Positions 16,625-25,104 of a stretch of DNA of 64,000 nucleotides are shown piece by piece (position 1 is the first letter of the stretch; the number at the start of each line of letters is the position of its first letter). The notes under the pieces are model-generated. The model was not told where the DNA came from, made no database searches, and worked only from the letters and a program-made list of their open reading frames with translations. The stretch comes from Okibacterium fritillariae (GTDB taxonomy: Bacteria > Actinomycetota > Actinomycetes > Actinomycetales > Microbacteriaceae). Both the position numbers and the translations under genes were made by a program. The stretch covers positions 310,001 to 374,000 of the forward strand of contig NZ_FUZP01000001.1 of the NCBI RefSeq assembly GCF_900167575.1. Direction: 5' to 3'.

Positions 16625-16641
16625 ATGACACGAGATGTCAT
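16625..16641. promoter_or_regulatory. TetR operator, site 2
   Basis: ATGACACGAGATGTCAT: the same 17-bp palindrome with one mismatch, centred exactly 31 bp (about three helical turns) from site 1, so two dimers would bind on the same DNA face. Confidence 0.7.
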
Positions 16642-16730
16642 CACGGCATCCGACCCCTATACGCAGCACGCACCGGGCGCTCGGTCACCGGCCCACCGCT
16701 GCCCCGACGTCGATCTACAGAGGACATCGC

Positions 16731-17915
16731 ATGCCCACCAATCAGGCCGCCTGGCTTCCGCCGAAACATGCTCGCCTCAGCGTCGGGCCCGCCCCCTACA
16801 CGCGCCCCGAGGCCGACGAGATCGTGGTCGAGAACCGGGCCGTGGCCATCAACCCCCTCGACTGGATCCTGCAAGAGGTCGGCACGATCATCTACCCGTG
16901 GGTGAAGTATCCGGCGGTCATCGGCACGGATGTCGCGGGCGTCGTCGTCGAGGTCGGCTCGGCTGTCACGCGCTTCGCCGTCGGTGACCGGGTGCTCGGC
17001 ATGACGGTCGGCACCGACAAAGACAGCAACTCGTCGGCGCGCGGAGCCTTCCAGCGCTACAGCGTCGTCTTCGAGCGCCTGGCCTCGCCCATCCCCGACG
17101 ACCTGCCCTTCGAAAACGCCGCCGTCCTCCCGCTCGGCATCTCGACCGCCGCGTGCGCCCTCTTCGAGGCCGACCAGCTGGCGCTCGACTACCCGAAGCC
17201 GCGTCTCGCCCCGGCGGATGCATCGAGCGACGATTCCTCGGCACGCCCCTCACATCCGGCCGCCGCTCCGGCCGGGTCCGCGAGCAAAGGAACGGTCCTG
17301 GTCTGGGGCGCGTCAACGAGCGTCGGCAGCAACGCCGTGCAGCTCGCGGTCGCAGCCGGCTACGATGTCGTCGCCACGGCATCCCCCCGCAACTTCGACT
17401 ACGTGCGCTCGCTCGGCGCCTCGCAGGTATTCGACTACTCGAGCGCCTCGGTGGTCGGCGACATCGTGGCAGCCCTGCGCGGCACAACCTTCATGGGCGC
17501 GGCAGCGATCGGCGCAGGTTCCTCCGAACGCTGCTCCGACATCGTCCGCCAGGTCGACGGCCGCAAACGCATCGCCCTGCTCAGCACGCCCGTCTCCTTC
17601 AACAACGTCGTCGAGCCCGGCCGCCGCAAACGACTTCCCCTCACATTCATGCGCATCGGGATGTCGCAAGCGGCGTACTTCGCCAAGGCGGGCGTGCGCG
17701 GCATCCGCTCGAAGTTCGTCATCGGCAGCTCGCTCAAGAACACCCCCGTCAGCACGGCCATCTACGCCGACTTCCTGCCCCAAGCCCTCGCGGCGAAAAC
17801 CTTCACGGTCGCCCCCGAACCGCTCGTCGTCGGCCACGGCCTCGACCAGGTGCAGGCCGCCTTCGACGCCAACCGCCGCGGCGTCTCGGCCCGCAAGGCG
17901 GTCGTCACCCTCTGA
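16731..17915 (+). CDS. Zinc-type alcohol dehydrogenase / quinone-oxidoreductase-like protein (MDR family)
   Basis: 394 residues from the ATG at 16731, preceded by AGAGGAC; upstream in-frame Met codons lie in the operator region. N-terminal GroES-like domain (about 1-130, with NPLDWILQ and the GTDVAGVVVEVGSAV turn) and C-terminal NAD(P)H-binding Rossmann domain with VLVWGASTSVGSNAVQLA near 190-207. The metal-binding Cys/His set of true zinc alcohol dehydrogenases is not present, so it is closer to zeta-crystallin/enoyl-reductase types. An Ala/Ser/Pro-rich insert (about 160-185) separates the domains. It is divergent from, and probably repressed by, the TetR gene. The substrate is unknown. Confidence 0.85.
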   Translation: MPTNQAAWLPPKHARLSVGPAPYTRPEADEIVVENRAVAINPLDWILQEVGTIIYPWVKYPAVIGTDVAGVVVEVGSAVTRFAVGDRVLGMTVGTDKDSNSSARGAFQRYSVVFERLASPIPDDLPFENAAVLPLGISTAACALFEADQLALDYPKPRLAPADASSDDSSARPSHPAAAPAGSASKGTVLVWGASTSVGSNAVQLAVAAGYDVVATASPRNFDYVRSLGASQVFDYSSASVVGDIVAALRGTTFMGAAAIGAGSSERCSDIVRQVDGRKRIALLSTPVSFNNVVEPGRRKRLPLTFMRIGMSQAAYFAKAGVRGIRSKFVIGSSLKNTPVSTAIYADFLPQALAAKTFTVAPEPLVVGHGLDQVQAAFDANRRGVSARKAVVTL

Positions 17916-18107
17916 CCGATTGCGGCGTTGAGTTGCCGGAAACCGCGGTCGCGGTGAACGCAGGGGGCCCTTAACTGGGCGCCCTAGTCGAAAACGAGGA
18001 TGCCTCCGCCCGTCGGCTGAGCACGCGTCAGGGTCCAGCCCACAGCGCACGGCCGCCGGTGCCCGGAGGGACAACGGCGGCCGCAGACGCGATTTGCTAG
18101 GAGTTGG

Positions 18108-19169
18108 CTAGCCCGTGGTGTTCCAGTGATAGTGGCCGTTGGCGTCGGGGCCCTTGCCGCCGCAGACGTAGGTGCGTCCGTTGGCGGCGACGCCCGAGCT
18201 GCCGACCGCGGCGTCGGGGCAGAAGGCGCCGGGGATGACGCCGCCCGGTGCAGGTGCGGGAGCGGGAGCGGGAGCGGGTGCTGGCGCAGGTGCAGGAGCA
18301 GGAGCCGGGGCGGGTGCGGGAGCAGGCGCTGGCGCGGGAGCCGGTGCAGGTTTGGGCGCGGGAGCCGGCTTCGGAGCGGGCGCGGGTGCCGGGGCGGGAG
18401 CAGGCGCAGGCGCCGGAGCGGCAACCGTGATCGTCACGGTCTGCCCCTTCTCGAGCGCGCTACCGGCCGAGGGCGTCTGCGAGACGACGTTCCACGAAGC
18501 GCGGGTCGCCGCATCGACACCATCCGCGCCGGCATAGACGATCACATAACCGGCCGTTTCGAGCGTGGTGGCGGCGTCGGTGGCACTCTTGCCCACGACG
18601 TCCGCAATCGGGAACGCCTCGGGGGTCGGTGTGGGAGTGGGGGTCGGCGTCGGTGTGCGCGTCGGGGTGGCCGAAGTGCTAGCACTGGGGGATGTCTCGG
18701 CAACCGACGTCGTCGACGCGGCCGGCAACAGCGCGCCACCCGCAATAAGTGCTGCCACGGCGACACCGGCCGTGATGCCGCCCGCCCCGCGCGAACGCAG
18801 GAACACGGCCCACGACGGACGCCCGGTGATTGCAACATAGACGCCCGTCAGCAGCGCCGCGATGCTGAGCATCACGATGAATCCGCCAATGCCGCCCGAC
18901 ACGGTGCCGATCAGCGCGAAGGCGGCAACGAAAGCGCCGACGATCCAGGTCGAGGCGCCGATCTTACGCTGAGGCTTCGTGGCAGTGGCACCCGTCGCGC
19001 CAGCGGCCCGGTTCTGAGCGGATGTCGGAATCACGACTGTCGGAACCGACGACCCGTTCCGTCCATCGAACCCTTGCGTCTTCTCGGTCCAGCGCATGCC
19101 GTCCCACCAGCGCAGCTGACCGTTGTTGTCGCGGTACCATCCCGCGGGCTTCGTGCCCGATTCATCCAT
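18108..19169 (-). CDS. DUF2510-PASTA membrane protein with Ala-Pro repeat
   Basis: 353 residues from the ATG at 19169, which has GGGGAT upstream. Domain order: DUF2510 (PAGWYRDNNGQLRWWDGMRWTE) at about 8-30; two membrane helices at about 77-120; a third near 132-155; a Thr-Pro spacer; one PASTA domain (about 190-250, with the ...VVSQTPSAGSALEKGQTV... pattern). After that come ~60 residues of almost pure Ala-Pro, and a C-terminal domain with two Cys. PASTA modules bind peptidoglycan or beta-lactams in Ser/Thr kinases and penicillin-binding proteins. Here there is no kinase, so it may be a wall-sensing or wall-spanning anchor. The Ala-Pro stretch could span the peptidoglycan as a rigid rod. Confidence 0.8.
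   Translation of the reverse strand: MDESGTKPAGWYRDNNGQLRWWDGMRWTEKTQGFDGRNGSSVPTVVIPTSAQNRAAGATGATATKPQRKIGASTWIVGAFVAAFALIGTVSGGIGGFIVMLSIAALLTGVYVAITGRPSWAVFLRSRGAGGITAGVAVAALIAGGALLPAASTTSVAETSPSASTSATPTRTPTPTPTPTPTPEAFPIADVVGKSATDAATTLETAGYVIVYAGADGVDAATRASWNVVSQTPSAGSALEKGQTVTITVAAPAPAPAPAPAPAPAPKPAPAPKPAPAPAPAPAPAPAPAPAPAPAPAPAPAPAPAPAPGGVIPGAFCPDAAVGSSGVAANGRTYVCGGKGPDANGHYHWNTTG
18238..18422 (-). repeat. Ala-Pro codon repeat (imperfect 6-bp units)
   Basis: About 30 imperfect copies of a GCN-CCN hexamer encode the Ala-Pro rod of the PASTA protein. Near-identical short units in frame can gain or lose copies by slippage without frameshift. Confidence 0.7.
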
Positions 19170-19359
19170 GAATTCATCCCCACTTAGGCGCCTCATAGCG
19201 CGCTCAAAGAGTATGAGCGCCCTACTTTGTCGCGATAGCCCTCGTTCGGGGCGAAACGCGCCGCGCCCTCACGTTTTGGCGGCGCCCGCGCACCGGGGCC
19301 GAGCGGAAACAGGGGCTATCCCCTCCACCGGCGTGGTCTTTCGGTGGAGAAGCGGCGCC

Positions 19360-19773
19360 CTATCCGGCGAAACGCTCGATAAGACCCTGAATGAAGGGGA
19401 TGACCTCATCCGCCTGCCCCACGGCCGCAAACGCCGTCGCCACCAGCGGCCACAACGACACCACCAGCGTGGAAATCACCGCGGCCACCGCCAGAATCCA
19501 CGCCACCGCACCATTGCGGGTAGCAACGATCAGCGCCAGCAAAACGAGTGCGAGTCCGATGCCGACGACCAGCGCCGCGGCGATCGACCCGACGGGAACG
19601 TCGAGCGCCCCCGCGGTGCTGCCATCTGCCGCCCCGATCAGTCCGAGCACCGGCAGCAGCACGAACACGACGATCGAGATGCAGAGAACGACTCCGGTGA
19701 GAAGCGCGGCCCACACCGCTGCGGGCCGTGGGCGGCGAGCCCCCGAGGTCGAAACACGCGAAAAGAGTGGCAC
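19360..19773 (-). CDS. Small three-helix membrane protein
   Basis: 137 residues starting at a GTG with GGGAG upstream. A basic Ser/Arg N-terminus is followed by hydrophobic segments at about 20-48, 62-84 and 90-115. No motif is recognised. It is divergent from the 33-residue protein at 19980. Confidence 0.55.
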   Translation of the reverse strand: MPLFSRVSTSGARRPRPAAVWAALLTGVVLCISIVVFVLLPVLGLIGAADGSTAGALDVPVGSIAAALVVGIGLALVLLALIVATRNGAVAWILAVAAVISTLVVSLWPLVATAFAAVGQADEVIPFIQGLIERFAG

Positions 19774-19979
19774 GGTCGTGAGCTCCCGTCTGGTCGTCCT
19801 ATCGTCGGGCGCCCGGTGCGCCCTCCACTAAGACGGTCCCCACCGAGCTTTCGTCACGATTTGCCGGATGCGGGCCCGCAACCACCGCTCAAAATCGGCC
19901 GCAACCCCCTCCCCACCCGCCGAGCATCGCTCGCATTGCGGATACCCTGGACTCGACGAACTTTTCGAAGGAGCACAAC

Positions 19980-20081
19980 ATGGCGGAATTCCTCCTCCCC
20001 CTCATCGGCCTCATCTCCCTCATCGGCGGCGTCCTCGGCGCGGCAGCCCTCCTCGCCCTCGCGCGCAGCAGCCGCTACTAA
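19980..20081 (+). CDS. 33-residue single-helix membrane peptide
   Basis: MAEFLLPLIGLISLIGGVLG begins the product, followed by an Ala/Leu-rich end and SSRY, so the peptide is essentially one membrane helix with a basic C-terminus. The ribosome site AAGGAG sits 6 nt before the ATG, the best such match nearby, which supports a real small gene. It may form an operon with the 75-residue membrane protein 41 bp downstream. Function unknown. Confidence 0.55.
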   Translation: MAEFLLPLIGLISLIGGVLGAAALLALARSSRY

Positions 20082-20122
20082 ACCCACCCCTCGGCGACCC
20101 GCCCATCAACCCAGCGGATGCC

Positions 20123-20350
20123 ATGAGCGACGACGACCTCGCCCGCGACAAGCCGACGGCGATGAACCGCGCCGTCTTCTGCGGCCTCATCACGCTGCTC
20201 CTCGTCGCGGGCGCCATCTTCATCCCTGACACGGCCCTCTCGCGCGTCCTCGACATCCCGCTCCGCTGGCTCAGCCTCGTCGCCGCACTGATCTTCCTCT
20301 GTATGACGATCTCGGCCATCCGCGTCATGCGACGCGGTGGGGGGGAGTAA
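20123..20350 (+). CDS. Two-helix membrane protein
   Basis: 75 residues: an acidic N-terminus (MSDDDLARDKP), two hydrophobic helices (about 16-36 and 45-66) and a basic RRGGGE end. The start at 20123 gives a sensible topology; earlier in-frame codons overlap the small peptide gene. No motif is recognised. It is the last high-GC gene before the compositional change at about 20.35 kb. Confidence 0.5.
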   Translation: MSDDDLARDKPTAMNRAVFCGLITLLLVAGAIFIPDTALSRVLDIPLRWLSLVAALIFLCMTISAIRVMRRGGGE

Positions 20351-20424
20351 CAGCCCGCGCAATAGATTTCCCGACGGACATGCTTCGACAAAGGTTTTGG
20401 GTTGCCGGCTAGCACCTTGCATCG

Positions 20425-21399
20425 CTAGAAGAGGGGAGGCGTTCCTTGGGCCTCGTCGATTGACGAGATGGAATCCAGGACATAGCTCTTCTTTGTTGCG
20501 GTTAAACCGATTGTGCTGTGTACCGTCATGCGCACTCGAACCTTTTGCGAGGGTTTAGAGTCAAGTTTTCCGACCTCGAGTTGGACCTCGCTGTCACCGA
20601 ACGAAGCGGTAATCGGTCTGCTGTTCTTGACCGGAATGAACCTCATGGTTCCGGTCGACCAAGTGTGTCCGTCAAGGTACCCGGTCGACTCCCATGTGTC
20701 CGTGGACACAACTGTTTCTGCGAGGCGAGCGCGCAAATAGGAGATGGAGTGCGGGTGCACCTTGACACGTGTTACGCCGATTCCACGCTGAGTAAACGAT
20801 CCTTCCAAGGACCACTCTTGTTTTAGGACCTCGTCCAGTGCCTTTTTCAACGGGAGCCGCGATGCCGCCGGAATTTGACTGATTGCAGAGTCAAGAGCCG
20901 GGTTCTCTTGCAAGTCCCCTTCGACGTTGGCAAAAACAACTGCCACACGACGAAGTGCTTCTGAGAACCTGTCATCGTCGATTAAGGGTTCCTGCTTCTC
21001 GGGTGTCGGAAGCGTGGAGGGGTCGCGGCGACGAGGCGGTGCAACGAATGTGGTTTTTACAGACCCGGGCCCTGTCTCAATCAGCAATTCATCTTTCAAA
21101 CGCTTCGCGCCCGATATATCCCGCGCTGTCGACTTAACCGATTCAGCCATTTGAAGGACAAATTGGCCAAAAGGTCTCGCATTCGTCGCATGCTGGACCA
21201 CGGTCTCGCCTGAAAGATGCAATTCGAGGTGCCCGTTCACGGGCGCTAGTTCTTGTTCTGCAACTATGCGGTACTTTTCGTCATGACCCATCATGGCCAC
21301 CATCGAAGCGAGCTCAAGCTCGTTTTCTGGCAGGCCGATCATCTCGCGAATGGTGGAACGGAATAGTTCGGTGGGCTCGTGTTCATTAAGCGATTCCAC
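20425..21399 (-). CDS. Unknown protein, partner of the nucleotidyltransferase-like gene
   Basis: 324 residues, soluble, no signal. The N-terminal part is helical. The segment LHLSGETVVQHATNAR, followed by a helix, resembles a module I have seen paired with small nucleotidyltransferases (memory only). The C-terminal half is beta-rich with alternating hydrophobics (RVRMTVHSTIGLT near the end). No catalytic motif is certain. Its ATG lies inside the end of the upstream gene (14-bp overlap), so the pair is translationally coupled and the proteins probably act together. Base composition is clearly lower in GC than the flanks (28 G+C in the 60 bases at 20461-20520). Possible toxin-antitoxin or defence partner; not established. 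Confidence 0.6.
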   Translation of the reverse strand: MESLNEHEPTELFRSTIREMIGLPENELELASMVAMMGHDEKYRIVAEQELAPVNGHLELHLSGETVVQHATNARPFGQFVLQMAESVKSTARDISGAKRLKDELLIETGPGSVKTTFVAPPRRRDPSTLPTPEKQEPLIDDDRFSEALRRVAVVFANVEGDLQENPALDSAISQIPAASRLPLKKALDEVLKQEWSLEGSFTQRGIGVTRVKVHPHSISYLRARLAETVVSTDTWESTGYLDGHTWSTGTMRFIPVKNSRPITASFGDSEVQLEVGKLDSKPSQKVRVRMTVHSTIGLTATKKSYVLDSISSIDEAQGTPPLF

Positions 21400-21943
21400 G
21401 AGTCACCTCCGCAATACCTTTTCTGACTCCATGTATCACTTCGCCATCAGGACCTTTTACGCTAGTCATGTATTGATAAAGCAGGGCGCTGGTCTTGCTC
21501 GTTGCGAAGTAGGCATCTACCAGCCCGCCGAACGGGCGCAGCTTATGAATCATTGGTAAGTTGCTTTTGTCGATCGAAGCGCTCACCGCCGAAAGAGTTA
21601 GCAGGCCTTCTGAAGCCAGTTTGGCTTTCACCTTTAGCGGGACGTCGTCAGCAACCACCACGACGTCTACGTCTTCGGGTGGTGCCCAGTCTTTCCTTGT
21701 TGCAAAACCGCCGTCGACCCAGATTCGCGCGTAAGGGATCTCGGTCCAGATGAGAGAAGTGTAGATTTTTAGCGCGTCAAACAGAAGTTCCCTGCGTTCC
21801 CTGTAGGGGGCGTCCTGCACAAACATGGTGTAAATATCTGTCATTGTCACTTGGTAGGGCAACTGTGCTGGCGGTAGATACCCGATGAATGGATCGAGAT
21901 CCGGAAGGCGCACGAGGCCTGTCGGGGTCCGGTCATCGGTCAT
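21386..21943 (-). CDS. Nucleotidyltransferase-like protein (possibly DUF6932 family)
   Basis: 185 residues. Residues 78-96 (GGFATRKDWAPPEDVDVVV) fit the core of the pol-beta nucleotidyltransferase fold: a Gly-rich turn, then Asp91 and Asp93 as metal ligands on one strand. The rest of the chain (helical N-terminus, C-terminal helix) is short, as in minimal nucleotidyltransferases. Such enzymes transfer an NMP group to protein or RNA, and paired forms occur in toxin-antitoxin and phage-defence systems. The gene is first in a two-gene unit and overlaps its partner by 14 bp. No strong ribosome site precedes the ATG. The family name is a recollection and needs a profile search; the fold motif is seen directly. 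Confidence 0.65.
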   Translation of the reverse strand: MTDDRTPTGLVRLPDLDPFIGYLPPAQLPYQVTMTDIYTMFVQDAPYRERRELLFDALKIYTSLIWTEIPYARIWVDGGFATRKDWAPPEDVDVVVVADDVPLKVKAKLASEGLLTLSAVSASIDKSNLPMIHKLRPFGGLVDAYFATSKTSALLYQYMTSVKGPDGEVIHGVRKGIAEVTRGIA

Positions 21944-22308
21944 CTACCGAGGGTACAGGCTCGTCAACAGTTTTTTCGTCAAAAAAACTTGATGGCAATG
22001 GGGATCGACGACTGCGCAATCCTCTAATTGAGGCCGGGTCGGACAAATATCGGAGTTCCAAACGGGACCGTTCGCTCATCCGGTGGGCGGCTATCTCCAA
22101 CTCGTTCCCAATCGTGAACATTGCGGCACTGAACGAGATACTCCCTTGCTGTTCAAGCCGTCACCTGATTCGTCATTTCTGGCCCACGGTTCGTGATGCG
22201 GGTAGGGCTGTCAAGGGCGGCGCTCCATCTGATAGTCCAAGCGGTTTTCTGGCCCTGGAGTGCAAGGTTCAATCCGAACCGCTACTCCACTTCGACAGAT
22301 TCACTTCG
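21944..22308. other. Intergenic stretch inside the island
   Basis: 365 bp without a convincing gene. T- and A-runs and two TTGACG hexamers (minus strand, 21967-21962 and 21982-21977) lie just upstream of the nucleotidyltransferase-like gene and could be -35 elements, but no matching -10 stands out. No terminator or repeat is seen. Confidence 0.4.
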
Positions 22309-24078
22309 TCAGCGGTAGTCGGGACTGCCAAAGCTGTGGGTCGTTTTCAATGCGACCGTAGCGTCGAGCCAACGTTCGAAGTTTTGCTGGCTGCTTGCCT
22401 CGTCCTCCTCGATGACCAGGTGGCGGAACTCCTCCGACAGTGCGGCCCACTCAATTTTCAACGAGTCAGCCACTTCGTGCGCTAGCATCGCAGCGACTTT
22501 TTCGAGGGCATGGCCTCGGGCAGTGTGGTCGGCGGAACCGCCTACCTCAAGACCTTGGACCTTGACCAGAAGCTCCCAGGATCCCGAATGACGTGAATTG
22601 GCCTGCATGTGGGCATACTCACTCAGGGCGCGAACGAACGGCGACAGACGACTCCATCCAGCCGCGTCTACCCACCGGTGTGGTGCCTTCTGCTTCTGAG
22701 GGCCGTTTTCCATCTTTGCGGCCCTACTGGGCTTCAATCTATGCGTACGAGCCCTGGCGGTGCTTTCGAGCACCGAACGAGCTAGCGTTAACGAGTCATC
22801 AACATCTTGTAGCCAAACCACCCAAGCGGACTCAAGCGCCGCAGCCGCCGATCGCAGTGCACTCGCTCTGTGCGTGTCGCGAAACTCGTTCGCCAAGATG
22901 TCCGTCATCTCAGAAATGATGCGGTACTTGGTGACTCGAGCGCGCAGTGATAGAGGTGAAAACGCATCGCCAAAAACTTCACGCTCTTCTTGAAAGGAGT
23001 GACGTGACCTTTCGATCGCTCGCACCCAGCGTTCCTCGATCGACATCCAATCCGAGAAGGTACCGACACCCACCCTGTCTTCAGCTCGTCGATTGACGAT
23101 CCGCCTGTATGAGGCGCCCCACCCTATGTACGTGGAAGTGTCGTCAGCATCAACGAAGCCATACAGTAACGGTTGCCACAAGAGATGCAGAAAATCTGGT
23201 TGCTTCGGCAACCCCTTCAATTGCTCAACCGGCAATAGTGCCGCACTTAATTCATTTTGCTTGAGGTGCCCGCGCTCACCCGCGAGCCTGCACACGGCCC
23301 CACGCACCTGCCGTAGCGAGACCTCCGCGAAGAATGCGATCGCTCTGTGGATCCGTGTCTGATCGGTCAACTGCATGTCAAGGGCAATCTGCACGTGTTG
23401 CCCCGCGAGTTCCACCTGGCGGCCGTGGAGTAATTCGGACATCAGCGACCATTCCGAACCGAGTTCTCGTTCCCCGACGTAGTTCGAACTTGCCTTCCAA
23501 GCGCGCGTGAAGAAGTCGGCTTCGGGTTCATTCTCGATTGTTGCTAGCTGCATGGAGCTAGCAATATTGAACGACCATCGCTCAAAGGACTTACGCGCTA
23601 TCGCTACCGCCGCGATGGTATAGCCAAAACGTAGGCACCACGCCACTCTCGCGAACGAGTCGAGGCCGTCACGGAGCTCAGCGGCCCACCTATCTTTCGA
23701 GGCCTCCTCGGGAAGATAGGTATGCCAAGTTGCACCCAGTCGTTCAAGCAAGACATCAGCCATGCCGATGCCGACGCCGCCTCGCCATACCAATGACGGC
23801 ATCAGTAGAGGTTGCGATGCATTGAGAGTTGCTCTCCGCTCGGCCCGCGACGTGAGAAGCGTTATGAGACCATTTTCATTCACCCGAGCGTTCAGGTGCG
23901 CCAGTCGGGAGATTTCGTCTCGGAAGCTCCTCTGCTCTCGTCTGTCAAAAAGCTGAGACGTTCTTGTAGCGGCCGCGCGCTCTGAGGCGACGTCCGCACT
24001 CGAATCAAACCCCTGTGCCTGTCTCTGTGTCGATCTGTCCGGCATCATCCTCGTCCCCAGCGCTCGGACTTCGACCAT
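22309..24078 (-). CDS. 589-residue protein of unknown function (island gene)
   Basis: Soluble, largely helical, Arg/Ala/Trp-rich; no signal, membrane helix, Walker motif or known catalytic triad is visible. Notable segments are a mid-N-terminal RKSFERWSFNIASS, the HGRQVELAGQHVQIAL helix, and a C-terminal helix with DSLKIEWAALSEEFRHLV. The start is uncertain: the ATG at 24078 is taken, but one ten codons on (24048) has GGGGACGAGG before it and may be the true start. It is the largest gene of the low-GC island and shares its orientation with the nucleotidyltransferase pair, though 365 bp apart. It could be an effector, sensor or independent cargo gene. Function not recognised. Confidence 0.6.
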   Translation of the reverse strand: MVEVRALGTRMMPDRSTQRQAQGFDSSADVASERAAATRTSQLFDRREQRSFRDEISRLAHLNARVNENGLITLLTSRAERRATLNASQPLLMPSLVWRGGVGIGMADVLLERLGATWHTYLPEEASKDRWAAELRDGLDSFARVAWCLRFGYTIAAVAIARKSFERWSFNIASSMQLATIENEPEADFFTRAWKASSNYVGERELGSEWSLMSELLHGRQVELAGQHVQIALDMQLTDQTRIHRAIAFFAEVSLRQVRGAVCRLAGERGHLKQNELSAALLPVEQLKGLPKQPDFLHLLWQPLLYGFVDADDTSTYIGWGASYRRIVNRRAEDRVGVGTFSDWMSIEERWVRAIERSRHSFQEEREVFGDAFSPLSLRARVTKYRIISEMTDILANEFRDTHRASALRSAAAALESAWVVWLQDVDDSLTLARSVLESTARARTHRLKPSRAAKMENGPQKQKAPHRWVDAAGWSRLSPFVRALSEYAHMQANSRHSGSWELLVKVQGLEVGGSADHTARGHALEKVAAMLAHEVADSLKIEWAALSEEFRHLVIEEDEASSQQNFERWLDATVALKTTHSFGSPDYR

Positions 24079-24119
24079 ATAGAAGAAAGTCGTCTCACTT
24101 CTTCAATTCCTCGCACCAA

Positions 24120-24141
24120 CAATCGACTGCAGCGTCGATTG
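24120..24141. repeat. Perfect inverted repeat upstream of the 589-residue gene
   Basis: CAATCGAC-TGCAGC-GTCGATTG, an 8-bp stem with 6-bp centre, 41 bp before the gene start on the minus strand and without a T-run. It could be a regulator site. Confidence 0.4.
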
Positions 24142-24251
24142 CTGCCTTCTAGCCGACCTGCGACATGCCGGCTTCAGAGCCCTCAGTATTGCGGAGACGA
24201 ACGATTTGCTTCTCCCCGACCGTCCATAGGCGAGTGTGTATTTAGTCCCTT

Positions 24252-25001
24252 TCATGCGTGCCGGCTGCTAAGGATCGCCGCTGACTGAATAACTTGAGCA
24301 AGACTGTCCGCGCTACTCCACATCGGCCAATGGCCAGTCGGCAGGTCGACGACGTCGACGGTTGCCAGATTCGCGACCTCGGCGAACATGGGGTGGCGGG
24401 CTCGCGCCATCTCCAGCACCTGCGCGCTCGAGATCGAGCAGCACACGAGCGTGGTCGGGACGGCGTGGCGGGCGTTGTTTGTCAGCTCAACGGTCTGGCG
24501 CAGCACCGGCGCCGGTTGGGGCACCGCCCGTGCGCGGAAACGGTCGAGCATCTCGGGGGTCAGGCCATCCAGGCTCGCCTGCTGGGCCAGGACGTCGAAG
24601 GGCGGGAGTGGAAGTTCCGTCAGATCCTGGGGGAAGTCGGGCGCGAAGGCGGTGCCGTTGGCCATCGGGCCCGAGTCGACCCAGATCATCCGGCCGATGA
24701 GTTCGGGGTGGCGGTCGAGCACGAGGCTGACGGGAGCGTTCGCCCCGCTGTGAGCGACGAGCGTCGCCGGATGTTCGGTCGAGACCTCGAGGTGGGCGAG
24801 GGTGTGTTCGATCGCGGCGGCCTGGTCGTCGAGGGTTCGGGTGGCGCGATCGGGGTCGTCGGGGTCGAGGCCGGGCAAGGTGAGGGCGACCACGCGGGAC
24901 GTGTCGGCACGCAGGTGTTCGAGCACGTCATCCCACGCCCACGCGCCCAGCCAGTGGCCGGCAATGAGGATGATGGTCGGGGTGCTGTTCGGTGTTGTCA
25001 T
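24252..25001 (-). CDS. Alpha/beta hydrolase
   Basis: 249 residues. Opens with the oxyanion-loop pattern ILIAGHWLGAWAWDDV. The nucleophile elbow is VAHSGANA with the Ser near 85; the late catalytic His is in LPTGHWPMW. There is no signal, so it is cytoplasmic. It is close to the small esterases (hydroxynitrile lyase/methyl-esterase group) in layout, but the substrate cannot be assigned. GAGGA precedes the ATG. It is divergent from the WYL regulator 103 bp away, which is probably its regulator. Confidence 0.8.
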   Translation of the reverse strand: MTTPNSTPTIILIAGHWLGAWAWDDVLEHLRADTSRVVALTLPGLDPDDPDRATRTLDDQAAAIEHTLAHLEVSTEHPATLVAHSGANAPVSLVLDRHPELIGRMIWVDSGPMANGTAFAPDFPQDLTELPLPPFDVLAQQASLDGLTPEMLDRFRARAVPQPAPVLRQTVELTNNARHAVPTTLVCCSISSAQVLEMARARHPMFAEVANLATVDVVDLPTGHWPMWSSADSLAQVIQSAAILSSRHA

Positions 25002-25104
25002 GACACCATCCTCGGGCGCGCTCTGGGCAGGTGTGTGTCACTATTTCTGTCATGAACGCGAAAATTTCTCGGCATCAGCGGCAGCGACGGCGCCGGCAGC
25101 GGCG

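Noticed and set aside
18238-18422. Non-coding repeat locus
   Set aside because: All units stay in one frame inside the PASTA protein gene, so it is coding.
20351-24251. Prophage or IS element
   Set aside because: No integrase, transposase, terminal repeats or attachment duplication was found at the island edges.
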